Positions 49,935-63,760 of a stretch of 64,000 nt of DNA are shown piece after piece; the first letter of the stretch is position 1, and every line of letters starts with the position of its first letter. Source of the DNA: Chromobotia macracanthus (lineage: Eukaryota; Chordata; Actinopteri; Cypriniformes; Botiidae). The stretch lies in NCBI GenBank assembly GCA_036877525.1, contig JAZGTH010000067.1, positions 1,259,501 to 1,323,500 on the forward strand, read 5' to 3'. A program made the position numbers and the translations under genes. The notes beneath the pieces are model-generated. The model was given only the letters and a program-made list of their open reading frames with translations, was not told where the DNA came from and made no database searches.

Positions 49935-50970
49935 GACTGCCCTCCTGTTGCCGTCAGACGAGTCCTTTTCTATTGAAGCCTCATCACTGTGCAATAGCAA
50001 ATTCACTTTATAATATTTAACACTTTTTTTAAGATGCTTTTTATATGTAAGAAAACATTTTTAGATATACACAGGTTCACTAAAGCCGTTTTTGTACTGC
50101 ATTTTGTACCTTGCTCTTGCTGTGTAAAATTCAGGTGTTGTGGAAACATGGGTCTGGCGGTGTTCGTTTTATTTTCTGGCTGCTTTTCTCTTTATAAATG
50201 TACTCAGTTTTGCATTAGGGCAGTTAGGACAATCAGAGCATGTGCTGGTGATTCTTTGTAAATCTTTTAGGGAATAAAGTCATTCTTATGGCTTCAGTAT
50301 AAGTAGACAGCACGATGGAGAAGAACTTTCTCACTTGTATGATATTACTGCAGACAGAAACTGTTAATAAACACCATCTGATGCTGAACATTCAGCCTGT
50401 GAAGTGGCTCATTTTTTCTTTAATGCACGTTACAATTCATATACAGAAATGAGTAAAATTCATTGAGGTTGTACAGCTGTGGGTGTGCATGTGGTGTAAT
50501 GTCAGTATTTCAGCAGCAGATGGCAGCAGTGTTACAGGATTCAGATGCAGTTCACACGTACATCAGCTTTATTTCTCAGTTTTATTGAGCTTTATTTCTC
50601 AGTCCTGGTTAGACTCACACCAGCCTTTATTAAAACAACATGATAGACATTGTGACAGATTGTGAATGTTATATGTTAGGATATGATGATGATTAGAGAG
50701 TTGACCTTTTATTTGTTTAGAAATCGTGTAATCTTGTACTCTATTAACAGTACATAGACGTTTAATCTTTCCTGGTGAAATCTTAACTTCCATGGCATGT
50801 CCGTGTGTTACAGGAATCCGGTGGGGATGAAAATGTTTGGATTACAGAACCGTATTTACAAATAATCTCAAATCCGGTTCAGCGTCACTGAAACGCGCTC
50901 ACAGGCGAAGGAGCACGGCTGACTGGAGAGCGCAACTGTTGATGTGTGTTGAGTCCTGAAGATGAACTGA
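49935..50970 (+). other. kif23: kif23 3' UTR and spacer
   Basis: Poly-A signals AATAAA occur at 50273-50278 and 50366-50371, so the 3' UTR is about 340-450 nt. The remaining spacer up to the minisatellite has no recognised feature. Confidence 0.6.
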
Positions 50971-52676
50971 AGTCAGACTCTTCATGTTTTCATCACTGAG
51001 GTCAGACTCTTCATGTTTTCATCGCTGAGGTCAGACTCTTCATGTTTTCATCGCTGAGGTCAGACTCTTCATGTTTTCATCACTGAGGTCAGACTCTTCA
51101 TCACTGAGGTCAGACTCTTCATGTTTTCATCACTGAGGTCAGACTCTTCATCACTGAGGTCAGACCCTTCATGTTTTCATCACTGAGGTCAGACCCTTCA
51201 TGTTTTCATCACTGAGGTCAGACTCTTCATCACTGAGGTCAGACCCTTCATGTTTTCATCACTGAGGTCAGACTCTTCATGTTTTCATCACTGAGGTCAG
51301 ACTCTTCATGTTTTCATCGCTGAGGTCAGACTCTTCTTTTTTTATTAATAAAATATTGTCTTTTTTTAAAAAAGTAAAAACCCTTTTTTTTTTTTTTTTA
51401 TAAAACCCCCTTTTTTTTTTAGTTTCATCGCTGATCAGACCCTTCATGTGTCAGACTCTTCATGTTTTCATCACTGAAGTCAGACTCTTCATTTCATCGC
51501 TGAGGTCAGACCCTTCATGTTTTCATCGCTGAAGTCAGACTCTTCATGTTTTCATCGCTGAGTCAGACCTTATACTATCAGACCCTTATGTTTCGTCAGA
51601 CCCTTCATGTTTTCATCGCTGAGGTCAGACCCTTCATTTGCTGAGGTGCCCTTCATGTTTTCATCGCTGAGGTCAGACCCTTCATGTTTTCATCGCTGAG
51701 GTCAGACCCTTCATGTTTTCATCGCTGAGGTCAGACCCTTCATGTTTTCATCGCTGAAGTCAGGCTCTTCATCACTGAGGTCAGACCCTTCATGTTTTCA
51801 TCGCTGAAGTCAGACCCTTCATGTTTTCATCGCTGAGGTCAGACCCTTCATGTTTTCATCGCTGAAGTCAGACCCTTCATGTTTTCATCGCTGAGGTCAG
51901 ACCCTTCATGTTTTCATCGCGGACCTTCTGTTTTCATCGCTGAGGTCGCCTTCTTGCTGGGTCAGACCCTTCATGTTTTCATCGCTGAGGTCAGACCCTT
52001 CATGTTTTCACGTCAGACCCTTCATGTTTTCATCGCTGAGGTCAGACCCTTCATGTTTTCATCGCTGAGGTCAGACCCTTCATGTTTTCATCGCTGAAGT
52101 CAGACTCTTCATGTTTTCATCGCTGAGGTCAGACCCTTCATGTTTTCATCGCTGAAGTCAGACTCTTCATGTTTTCATCGCTGAAGTCAGACTCTTCATG
52201 TTTTCATCACTGAAGTCAGACTCTTCATGTTTTCATCACTGAGGTCAGACTCTTCATCACTGAGGTCAGACCCTTCATGTTTTCATCACTGAGGTCAGAC
52301 TCTTCATCACTGAGGTCAGACTCTTCATCACTGAGGTCAGACTCTTCATCACTGAGGTCAGACCCTTCATGTTTTCATCACTGAGGTCAGACTCTTCATG
52401 TTTTCATCACTGAGGTCAGACCCTTCATGTTTTCATCACTGAGGTCAGACCCTTCATGTTTTTATCACTGAGGTCAGACCCTTCATGTTTTTATCACTGA
52501 GGTCAGACCCTTCATGTTTTCATCACTGAGGTCAGACTCTTCATCACTGAGGTCAGACCCTTCATGTTTTTATCACTGAGGTCAGACCCTTCATGTTTTT
52601 ATCACTGAGGTCAGACCCTTCATGTTTTCATCGCTGAAGTCAGACTCTTCATGTTTTCATCACTGAGGTCAGTGAT
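50971..52676. repeat. 29 bp minisatellite downstream of kif23
   Basis: The unit GTCAGACTCTTCATGTTTTC plus ATCACTGAG (29 bp) has C/T and A/G variants (GACCC/GACTC, ATCGCTG/ATCACTG) and a 21 bp short form lacking GTTTTCAT. Variants cluster by block: ATCGCTG in the middle, ATCACTG at both ends. The centre (51332-51960) is disrupted. Confidence 0.95.
51332..51424. other. Homopolymer-rich insert inside minisatellite
   Basis: Runs of T, A and C (TTTTTTTAAAAAAG, AAAACCC, a 16-17 base T run, CCCCC then T) interrupt the array. The next 500 bp carry many partial units. This looks like a damaged or poorly resolved assembly segment rather than a biological element. Confidence 0.6.
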
Positions 52677-54439
52677 GAAAACATTAGCAGTAAGCAGTAA
52701 GTGTGTGATGGCTTGCATTAGTCCACAGCATTAGCTGTTTAATTTTGACAGAATTTATAATGCCCAAAGCAAGCTGAAATCAGGGTTCAGGTCAATGTGA
52801 AAAGCTTATGTTTTCATAAGAGAATCAGGCCCAGTGTCATTCTGTAATAAAAATGATTAACCATTAATAGCACAGTGCTTAACCTCTCAGACAGTTGGGT
52901 AGTAGATCAGATTCAGCTGACAGGTCACGGGCCTTGTCTCTCTCTGTCAGCTCCACAGTCTGATGTTAAATGTCTGATCTGCCCCTCTGACTCTGTTTCA
53001 GCCTGGAGCAGATTCAAGAGAACATTACACTCACTTCAAGTGCTCTGCTTTTTCACCATGCACTGTTTGATGAGCCACACGACAATATCATCATTTTGCT
53101 TGCAAGCCACAGCAATGTTATGTTGTGATGTATTTACTTTAGATTACTGCATTAGGCTTATGATCCAGTAGAAAGAGAGAAGCACATGAGCCGAACTGAA
53201 AGACCATCAGTCACAGAGCTCATCACTAGAAATCCAGCAGTGAATACAGCACATGAATAAAAGCACACATCAATCACTTAAACTGGCCTGCTATAACACT
53301 CAGTAGGTTAATGCATGCTGTATACATTTAAAACAATTTTAATACATCTCTGTTTAATATGTACAATAAAGGTAATCAATTTTATTTAGATAAATATTGT
53401 TTATATACATATTGTTTATAGAGCTTATAACATTGCTTAAAGCATTTTGAGACCATTTTTTGTTAGAATTATAATTTTAGTGGGTTGAGAGTAAATGGAA
53501 TTCCAACATGTTGAAAACTGAACAGAAAAATGTTTTTATTTTAAGGCCATTAGCAATTTAATATTCTGTAAAACAAAATGCATCAAGGCAGCCGCTGCTT
53601 AGAAATGAGTCAAATGACGGCTATTGAATTCAGTGAAGTATTTTTTAACAAAGTAATTTTCTGTTTTCTGCAGGTTAAGCGCTTCAACACAAATGAATTT
53701 AAACGTGCTGGAGAACGTCCTGTTTGAATTCACTGTTAATTAGTCTGGCTGGCTCTTCACAATAAGTGATTACATGGTTTATCTACTGCCTGCATGATTA
53801 ATTCCTGTGGAATCTGGAATCTATCACTTGGCACTGGAGAAATGGATGCACAAAATCACTTGAAGTCAGTCATCTACAGAGTTTCTCCTCACCACGCTTA
53901 ACCATTACAGATGCAAATATCTATATGTTTATTCCATACATATACATAATTTGTCTGCACACTCTTTTTTCTCACTGTAGTGTTAATCATACCTCTTCCA
54001 TTTCAACTGACAGTCCACAGACAAAATCTTCATCTGTTCATTGCCAGTTGACTTTTGATCTGGGTTTGATCTGGTGTGTAAAGCAGCTGTCCTTGAGCTT
54101 CACGGCCTGTCGGCTCACGTCAGTGTCTGAGTCTCTGGTGTGCAGGCTGCCTGTGTTTGACTGATGTTATGTATTATGTACACACTCAGGGAATGGATTG
54201 TCAACACTCAGTGTTTGGCTTTGCACAGTGGAAACGTTCCTTTAGATGCTGTAAACAGTTACTCGATTAACCATGTAACCGCTGGGATGAAGGCTGGTTA
54301 TGATGGTCAGCTGAGGTCTGCTGCTAGCTGTTTAGCTGAATTAGCTCATTTGATTTGAAAACATTTGAGCTGTTGTAAATTGCAGTATTTCCTTCATCTT
54401 CTGTATCATGATGGCAGCATCCCTGAGGGGCTTCAGAAG

Positions 54440-54850
54440 GATGCGTTGTGGTTCGTGGCAGCTGAACCACAGATGAGCTGCCCTTTAAAGGCCCATATAC
54501 CTACCTATCATGTCCCAGGGAACACTCACTGACATTAAAACTCAATTAGTGGATGAGTGTGTAAGTACTGCGTGGGGGCGGTGCTTTGCTAATGAAGGCC
54601 CAGAGAAGGGTTCCCACTCTACATCTCCATATGTCAGTCCAGCGGGGGTTTAAACTGCTGATGGGTGTTGACAGTCAGGTGTAATTGTTGTGTGTTCTCC
54701 CCGGGGTCTCATCTCACTTTACTGTGAAGCTTCACTCGGCTCTGACTTCTGCTCATCTGTAGCAGCATGCAGGGTAAATCCAGAGATGAGCTGCATTTTA
54801 ATGCACTGGGTCTGTTTCACCTGATGCTGAGACGCGTTCAGAGCATGGGC
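54440..54850. other. Candidate conserved non-coding element 1
   Basis: A stretch rich in recognisable binding cores: CCCTTTAAAGGCCC near 54482, AAACTCAATTAGTGG near 54538, GCTTTGCTAATGAAGG near 54581 and AGGTGTAATTG near 54678. Homeodomain-type TAAT cores are dense and repeats are absent. Conservation cannot be shown from one sequence. Confidence 0.3.
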
Positions 54851-57800
54851 TGAAAACTGCTGCTGCATGTGATTATTAACAGAATAGTGTGTGAATGTAA
54901 CACTTTCACCTTCTTAACAATTCATCTTTTGTCTAATGATTAATGAGATAATGGATGCCAGCCAGCCAGATGTTTGAAGGGTTTCGTTTCATATGGAATA
55001 TATCATATATCAAGTTCTTTGACCAAAAAAGGAATGCTGTAATGTAGTGCAAATGCAAAACACTCATTAAAACAAATGATGACTTCCAGCATAAGCAGCA
55101 TAAGAAATAAGTTCCCACTGAATAAATATTGTTTTACATGTATCGTGTATCAGTACTGTTAGTTAGTTTCTTTCATATGTATCACATGTATCACAGTACT
55201 GTTGGTTATATTCCCTCCAGGGCTTTGTCTGTGACAGAGCTTTAACTGCAGCTGTCTGTTGTTGGCAACAATAACCCTGCAGTGCTGACAGTCTGCCAGA
55301 ACTCACTTTCCTCTGATCACTGTTCACTGAGTCTGTCACTGTTCACAATGAACTGCTGCGGTTTTCATAGAAACAAACAGATTCATATTTCAGACAAAAC
55401 TTAATTGGCCTGCTTAATGTTTTTACCTGGTGAAGTCTTTTATGAATCTAAATATTTCTGTAAAAAGTTGTAAGATACACTGCAGCTGAGATACAGGTGT
55501 GAGCACATTGTACTAAGACTTATTCCAATTATCTGCAGTGCAAGAATACAAAAGAAACAAAAAACACTAACTGAGCTTAGCTGGTGTTAAGAAACAAGGT
55601 CTGAAAGATATCTGCGGTAGAGAGATGACAGACTACAACAGATTTATATGATCACTCTCTCTGTGTGTTCAAGGGATCTTTCTATACCACGTCCGTTGAG
55701 TACATCATCAAAACATTGTGAAATAAGGAGTCATAGTTTTACCTCAAGTGATTTTGCTGTTGTTCTGGAGCTGATGATTTAAGTGGAATTAGTTCCAATT
55801 CAACAAAGCATGTCAGTTTTAACTCGAGGTGAAATTCCACTGTTGTAAATCCAGCAGTGTTACACCATTCACTCCAGCACTTCCCATGTTGGGCTGAGGG
55901 TGAGGCAGCTGGCCAAGCCCCAGAGACCAAGCTGTTGTTTAGGAGCATGTGTGTTTGAGCCCGGCCTAGTCCCCACTAATCCCCCTTAGGGCATCCATCG
56001 CATCACTCTCGCTCTCCACATGATCAATACACAATACATCACAGTTCAGGTTGAGGTGGCCTGTTTTTTTGAAGCCGTGTGTGTTGAGCTGGATTTGCTG
56101 AGCTAACATCATCCAGAGAAGTCACCTTCTGATTGAGCTTGTTTGACTGGAGCTACTTCTGTTTGCTGAGGGACAGAGGAGAACCTAATGAAGAACAGCC
56201 CATGTCTCTGTTATCTTTCCTCTCTGTTGATGGCAGTACAGGGGCACAGATAGACAATGTCCTCTGGACACATTTCATATCATTGTGCACTATTTGCTTT
56301 ATATAATAAAAATATTTTATTTAAGCATATTGATTAATTTGTTAATCATTCAATTTAATGCCAATAGGTTAATTTTAGCATTTAGGATGTCTCTTTAAAC
56401 AGCAGTATTCATTCGAGCTAGTTCGAGCTAGTATACACAAAACACGATTCACCTTATTAAACGTTTCTGTCACTAATTTGCTCATCTGTGATCTAGAAAT
56501 GGCGCAGAATGTTTTTTTTTTTTTTTTTTTTTACAATTCTAAAACTTCCTATTATCATGAATATTACTGTTGCGTGAAAGTCTGTGGCAGCTTATTTGCA
56601 TAGCTAATATAAAATGACTCTTAAACTCAGTTTTTATTGTAAAATTTAGGGTGTGTTTGAGTGTTTGTGTTTACAGCGAGGTTATAAATCTCAGAAGTGT
56701 AAGAACTGTGTGTTGTTGAGGCCAGTCTGCATTGTTACACAATACTACCTGTCCAGTGAGCATGTACGGTCTGCCATCACGGCTGACAGACATTTACAAT
56801 AATTCATTGTAAATATCACAGAGGCAGCTCTGACGTCAGGTTAAATAAAATCACTTGAGCTGACACGCAGTCAGGTTACATTATTTCCATGTTTCCTGCT
56901 GTCTCTTCAGATATGAAACTGAACCATATGAAGTCAGATTTTTAAACAGGTCCTCAAAGGTCAAATGAAATATGTACTGCTGATTGAGAAGATTTGATTC
57001 ACCACTTGATTCACATGCAAACCTTGTGTTGTGAAGTGTTAATTCTATACACTAGTGCAACTGCAAAAAAATAATGAACCCATTGTTTTATTTACTTCAC
57101 TCTGTACATTCAGCAGGGATGTGACAACATTTGATGTCATTTACTTTTTATTACTATTAATGATATATTTTCATCTGTTTTCAAATATCCTATGCTGAAA
57201 GTCCTCTCCACATATGCACACATTCAGTCTCATTTGCTTTATATAAGCGTCATTTGGTTTACATGGCTGTTATTCAGTACTGGCCCAGCAGCAGTGAGCG
57301 GGACTGCATCGTCATGAGATGGCAGCATTGTCCTCCAATCTCACTGTCTGTCCTCCGCTAGATTGATCCCAGCATGCCGCTGTGTTATGAGGCCTGTGCA
57401 AAACAAACCAATCGTCCCTTTAAAGGTAATTCATTTCTTATAAAAAACATCATCATAAAGATTAGATATTTAAGAGGTGTTATAAGAGAAGGTAACAGAA
57501 AGCTAAAAAAAAAAGGTAAAATATTAAATCACAACTTGCAGGATTTTGAATAGCATGAAAAACTGTTGAATTTTTATCTTTCCTCATAAGTGTTACATAA
57601 AATGCCACGGTAACTAAAACTGCAAATCTGGTAGAGATTTGCAGTTAATAGAGACTGTTGCTGTTTCCCAGCTCATCTGTCTTTTCTGCTTTTCATTAGC
57701 TGTGTAACCTTAGCAAAGGTCTGGTCCTCATCTCCACTGTTATCTCAATGATGTTATAATGCTGCTCAAACATTATGGTGAATGGTTCAGCTCAATAGAC

Positions 57801-59029
57801 GCAGTGTTAGCCAGCAGAGTCAATATTAGCTGAGCACACAGACCAGGATGAAGGTGGGGGAGCTTGTGTGTGCACGTGCGTGTGCGTGTGTGTGCGCGCG
57901 CTCGTGGTGAACTTTGACCCCTCACAACAGAGGCCACAGTGCATTGATTAAGAGATGAGAGGAATTTAGCAAATCATTCTTCTTTTCAGTCCTGGTTCTT
58001 GTTGAAGGTTGGTGATCCCACCAAATCAGTCAAAGATTTGTTGTTTTGCCTTCGTCTCGCATACTTACAGCCTATTATTAACTGTGGAACTGAGGTCAGT
58101 TTGTCGAAGGACACATACAACAGATCCAAGGGTCAATTTATTGTCTGTTTTCACAAAGGTAACAATCATCAGCTCCACGCTCGCCCCATCTACAGCCGCA
58201 TGAACACATCCACTCAGTAGTCACAGACACTTTCTTGCCCTGAGAGCTGTGCAAACAGTCTGTCTGTTAGAATCGACAGTGGTGGTCATGTGACCCTCAA
58301 AGCTTTCTGCATGAATCGTAATGAAACACAGAGGTGATTGTACAGGCGAACAACAGCAAGAGACTGACTAATGTCTGACTAGTGTCATTAGAGAATGTGA
58401 CTGAGCGGAAAAGATTAACTTCTCAAATGACAGTTTACATGTCTCACTGTTTAGATGAGGCTCACTAACCTGTCCTGTTTAATCTATGAGCCTCACTGGC
58501 AAACAAACAGATAAATATTGATGTCTGGGAATCGGCCTCACACAGCTCTACATACGCCCGCAACAATTTCCTCACGGCACTGAGAGACTGTCAACATGAT
58601 GGAAATAGAAATTATTGTTTTTGCTGCAGGCAAACTGAACAATTTCCGCTGATATGCTTGAGTCAGAAAAGGCTAATTCAAGCAAATAATAGACCAGGCT
58701 GTGTGAATCTATAATGTGAGGAATATTGTTTAATTTTAGAGCAGATACTGCAAAAACAGACCCCAAACAAATGTTTTCTCCCGTCTTTTCCCTCCATGTT
58801 GTGTTTGGGTCGGGTCATTTGACATGGATAAGCAGGCATAACATTTACATGTCGGGCAGTGGAGCTTGGGTTGCATGCAGACTTTAAAGACCAAACAAAC
58901 ACAAACCAAGCATGGTTTGAAATCTCCATATGAACATCACCCTCTCCTCTGAACACCAGATACCTTCTGTGGCAACACACCGTCCCAGTTTGAATCTGTT
59001 GGCATGTGAAAAAGCAACATTAGCTAATG

Positions 59030-59260
59030 CACTTCTTAAAGACCATAATCGCTCTTTCCTCTAAAGTTAATGAATGCTAATTAGAAGCAGCTTTCGTGTT
59101 TGTGGCTGCTTCTCTAATGTGCTGTATTGTTTCTCTTGTACTGCTTTAGCTCTGATGCTGCTGAGCCAGCTATTAAAGTCAGCTAATCTATCTATATCCA
59201 TCTCTATAACTGCCAGCTCCAAAAGACACTAACAGCTCAGCCACAAAACTGCATTTCCTG
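59030..59260. other. Candidate conserved non-coding element 2
   Basis: AAGTTAATGAATGCTAATTAG near 59065-59085 packs several TAAT cores. It is followed by CAGCTATTAAAGTCAGCTAA near 59166. No coding frame or repeat explains the segment. Confidence 0.25.
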
Positions 59261-61211
59261 CATTCATGTTCTGTGCTGTATCTGGATCTGATGCTCGTCT
59301 GAGTGTTTTGTTTTGAGGGTACTGATAGATCAGCTTCACTTCCTCACACATACAGCTTCATCTCAAACTGCGACTGTGATTGGAGGATTCGAGACTGTCC
59401 GAAGGCGTGTGTGAACAGACTGGTTTTCTCGTCCTGATAAATTAGACACATTCAGTTTTGCATGTATATTTAACACGTGTGTGTCAGAGACTATTCTGAT
59501 TTAACAATCAAACTTTGATTACAGCATGAATTATCAACAATTTATAGTAGTAATATAATATGGTTTATAGTAGTAAATAACAGTAGTAGCATACAAATTT
59601 TAATAACATACAAATATTTCCATTTCAAATATTTTCTTTATCTTAATATCATATATAAGACTCGGCTGAATCGCAGCTCCCCTTGTCTGTGGATGGCTGA
59701 TTTTTTGGACCACTAATTCACCCACATACAGTAAAAGCCAGCATGGTTTTGGCTGTGTGTCTCTGATGTTTAGAGTATTTTCATCCTGGTAAATGGGTTA
59801 GATTTGGGCTTTTTTCAGACCCCTCACAATCTGTTCCCATTCTGAAACAATAATAAGTAGCTCTGTGTGTTGAATGAAAGGTCTCTGTGCTCTAAAATGT
59901 CTTCTTTCATGGCAGCTCACCAAGAATCACAGGCTCGCAAACAGGTGGTGAAAAATCTGAATAACAAATAAAGCTTTGCTCTCACACTAGCCAATTTAAC
60001 AAATTATTACAATGAATTATGACAGCACAATAACATCCTAAAGACTACTTTAAGTGTGAGGAGACTGTAGTGGGGTAACTGATTTGCTCCATGGAGAGGA
60101 TATATTACACATATATATATATGTACAATATTTATCCTCTATTATCATCATGTGTTGTGTGCTGTTATCACTGATAAAACTAAATATTTCTGTAAGTACT
60201 GTTCAGAAATGCACTTTGCATCTCATTCTTGGCCCACAGACTTTGTTGCATTGACTGTTAAGTGCATTTCTCAGAACAAACATGTTGTTAATGAAACTTG
60301 TATTTAACTTATAAAATGTCTTATAAAACTGCCCAGCTGTAGTTTTAGGTCCCACTGTATAACTGTATTACTGTATAACTCTCATTTTTTGTTGTTTGAG
60401 TTGAAATTATGCTCTGTGGTAAGCATAAAAACCACAGTGCTTCTATATTTATGCCATTGAATCTTGTTCTGGTGAATAAACAATATTAAATGCTGCTGGA
60501 GTGGTAGTGTAGATTTCGTATTTATTTAAAATGGCTCTGTGGAATAAAGAGGCATTATGTGGAACAATGAAACTGTTTTAGCACTTCACCTGTGCAGAGT
60601 GATATATGATTTGGCAAAAGTGTTTATAAAATAAAATGGCTGTGAAATACAAGTGTGAAAAACGTCGCCTCCAGTAAACTGATTTGTGTGAAATATGTGT
60701 GAAATAACACCAGTGGATTTGTGTATGTGTGCAGCATCATCATCCTCACCACAGATGGATGATAAATGGCTGTAAACAGCAAAGATGACACTTGTTTTTT
60801 CATAGAAGAATCGTAATACTTGATCGTGAAACTAGAAACTTATGTGATCTAAAAAAAAGCCAACCAACTTAAAAGTGTAATATAAGATGACAGGAAGTCA
60901 GGTTAGTTCTGCACCGTTTCCAAACAATAAAACAACTGTGAATAAAAATCAGATTAAATCCGTGTTCCTCCACTCATGCATGAGAAATCCCACAGTCCTG
61001 TGAAAACTTCTCATCTGACAGTCATGGTCACACTTACATCCAAGACTCCATCATATTTACCTTTTAAACCATCAAGTTGTCAAAGGTCATGCATACCATC
61101 TTTACAGTGACAGCCAATAGCTTAGCCAGAAGTAAACACCAACATTTAAAATCTTGTAACAAATAAAAGACTTTAGAAAGTAATTTACAGGTGATTTACT
61201 TCCTACTTCCT

Positions 61212-61213
<2 letters not shown>

Positions 61214-61251
<38 letters not shown>
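61214..61251. repeat. (CT)n microsatellite
   Basis: About 19 uninterrupted CT dinucleotides. Confidence 0.95.
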
Positions 61252-61255
<4 letters not shown>

Positions 61256-63039
61256 CTGTGTACTGGGAAAACAGGTGAGACTGTATTGGAGAGGTATGCG
61301 GTGTAATGTGATGAAATCTAAGATTACATACCTCACTAATGATGCTGTGGAGCAGTTGGGTTGTTGTATTCTCTTTAGTTCACTGTGCAGGTTTCTTAGA
61401 GCCAACGGGTCTGCACCTGCCCATTGGTACAGTTCTCTCATTCTCACTGGTCCTGTTATGGAGAGAGAACAGCCTCTTTATATTACAGTCTGGTTATATT
61501 CCTCAAGACCCCTGACCAAATGGTTTCCCCCCCTAAAATCAACTGAGGTGTTTTTAACACGCTTGCATTTATTAGTTCCCAGGATTTTTGCTTCAGTTTA
61601 GCCTCTTGATTAGACATCTTTGGATAGAGCCAAATTCTTCATAGAACAAAACAATATTGTTCACATGATTCCTTTTGTTGTCATGGCTCCACAGACCTCT
61701 GGTTCAACCGCAGTGCTGAGGCTTCAAACACTCACACACACACCTGATTATTCAGGAGAGTAATAAATCCTTTAATAACCACCGTTTGGCTTTAACTCCA
61801 GTTGTGCAATCAGTGTTTCCATACACAGATCTTTTATGTTTGCTCCACAATAAATAACCAATGTTTGCTAAATATAGTGCCAGGAACAGGCTCAGTCATG
61901 CTTTACTACTCACTCAATGGAAAGAACCCTTAAGCAAGGGCAGTTAGTACTTTAGCCACCGTCTGAACAAACTCGTGACTCAGTGCTGGGCATCTCCAGG
62001 TATGATGAAATGTGTATGTGGGCTAAACTGAGGCTGACGGTTGTGGAGACCAGATCACCATGCTAAAATTGATCATGATTACACCTCTCTGTGTGAACTG
62101 CTGTCTGTTATCAAGTGTTGTTTCTTTCCTTTCTTATCTGTCTGTTGCCAAAACAGTAATTGAGTCTCTGATGAAGGATTCATTCAGTCTCACATTCTAT
62201 GTATCGTTGTGTGTGTACGAATATGCAGTTACATGAAGTGTTTGTCTGACAGGGTTGGGTGTGTGTAGTGCTGTAGAGAGGGCGTAAAGCCTCCAGGCTC
62301 ACTGGCTTCTCTATACCCTTCATCTAAACCTGGTGTGGAAACAGTATTTCATCTCACCTGTATCTTGTAAGCGTATAATTAGTGTCTGTGACAGGTCAGG
62401 AATGTGTGATGGCCACTGGCATTTCGTTTTAATTGCACCATAAGGACTCCGATGAGTGAGGACTGATAGACTGGAGATGAACGATGAGACAGAACAGAGC
62501 AACATAAGCAGCAGATCAGTTAAGAAAACAGAAATCTATTATGAAACAGTTAAAATAGGATGTCTGTAATGAAAACATGTTTTGACATGATAAAACGGGT
62601 TAGCGTTTTTGATGTGAACTGTAATCTTCCTTTGTGGTCCAAACAGATAATGTAGGTTTTCACCCTGACATTACTGATGACTGAAATGACAAAGACTAAC
62701 ACAACAGTTCTTGTACTTGTGATATCCCTGTTCCAGAACAGGAAGTAACCAGATCAGACAGGGATAACTAGCAGTCAGTAGATTAACAGGTGTCCAGATT
62801 GGTTAGGAATCTGGCATCTGATAATATGAAATTATTTTGATATCTGGGTGACAATATGATTTATTGTGATTTGATCAATAGTAATAAATGTGTGAAGTGT
62901 GTGTTTCGCCTTCTTGCAGACTTGCTCTGAATTCCCTTCACCCCAGAAACATTCATAAAAACCAACTGAAAACTATTGATTCTTGGCCCTAGTAATACAG
63001 TGTGGGTACTTTAAAATATAAATCCCTCCCCACACCAAG

Positions 63040-63760
63040 TGTCCAATCACATGCTTGATCCATTGAGCCACAGTTTTTCTCCACACGGCTGGGCCTATCA
63101 CCAGAGCTGCTGTCTCTGCCCTCTCTCGCCCCTTCTGCCCTGAAGGATTTATTAGTTAGCTGCTCCCAAGTGTCCCTTTAAAGCCAAATGTGCTTCATGT
63201 TCTGCAGTCAGCCCACACACACTTGTTCTGTCACATTTATTGCTCCAGCTGAACATTTCTATTAGCTCAACCTCCTACATCCCAGCCAGCTGAGCTTTAT
63301 TTACGATCATCACTCAATTAGAGCCATTACATACTGTGTCTTACATGACAGTTAATGAGGGCAGAATTATGGGGGCAACAAGACTCACCTGTAAATACCC
63401 ACTAAAGAGACACCTCAGGCTTCAGCAGCGGCTCTAATCCTTCAGAAAGAGCGTGACTGTGGCTGGCTGGATCACTCAGAGCCTGTGTCTCTGGTGCAGT
63501 GAGATATCTGAGCTCTTTCCATTAGTAAACCGCAGCACACTGAAAAAGCACAACTCTATTTCATGCCAGCTCCCAAACAGTGTGGAGAATTTGCAAGGCA
63601 GTTAGTGGCCGTCATTAATATCCACACAGGCCCAGGCTGACAGCTGCTGATTGGAATGGAGAGCCCCTGTAAAGCAGACAGCTACAAATTTCCCTGACAG
63701 CTCGGCATCCATTACCCACAGTCAGCAGCCAAAACAGCAGTAATAAGAGATGCAGAGAGA
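63040..63760. other. Candidate conserved non-coding element 3
   Basis: A 700 bp block, repeat-free, with GTCCCTTTAAAGCC near 63173, CTCAATTAGAGCCATTAC near 63314, ACAGTTAATGAGGGC near 63348, CGTCATTAATATCC near 63610 and GACAGCTGCTGATTGG near 63639. The composition resembles developmental enhancers; no ORF spans it. Confidence 0.35.

Noticed and set aside
52875..62505. Short ORFs across the right-hand 11 kb
   Set aside because: All are 60-136 codons without domain resemblance, codon bias or paired splice sites; expected by chance.
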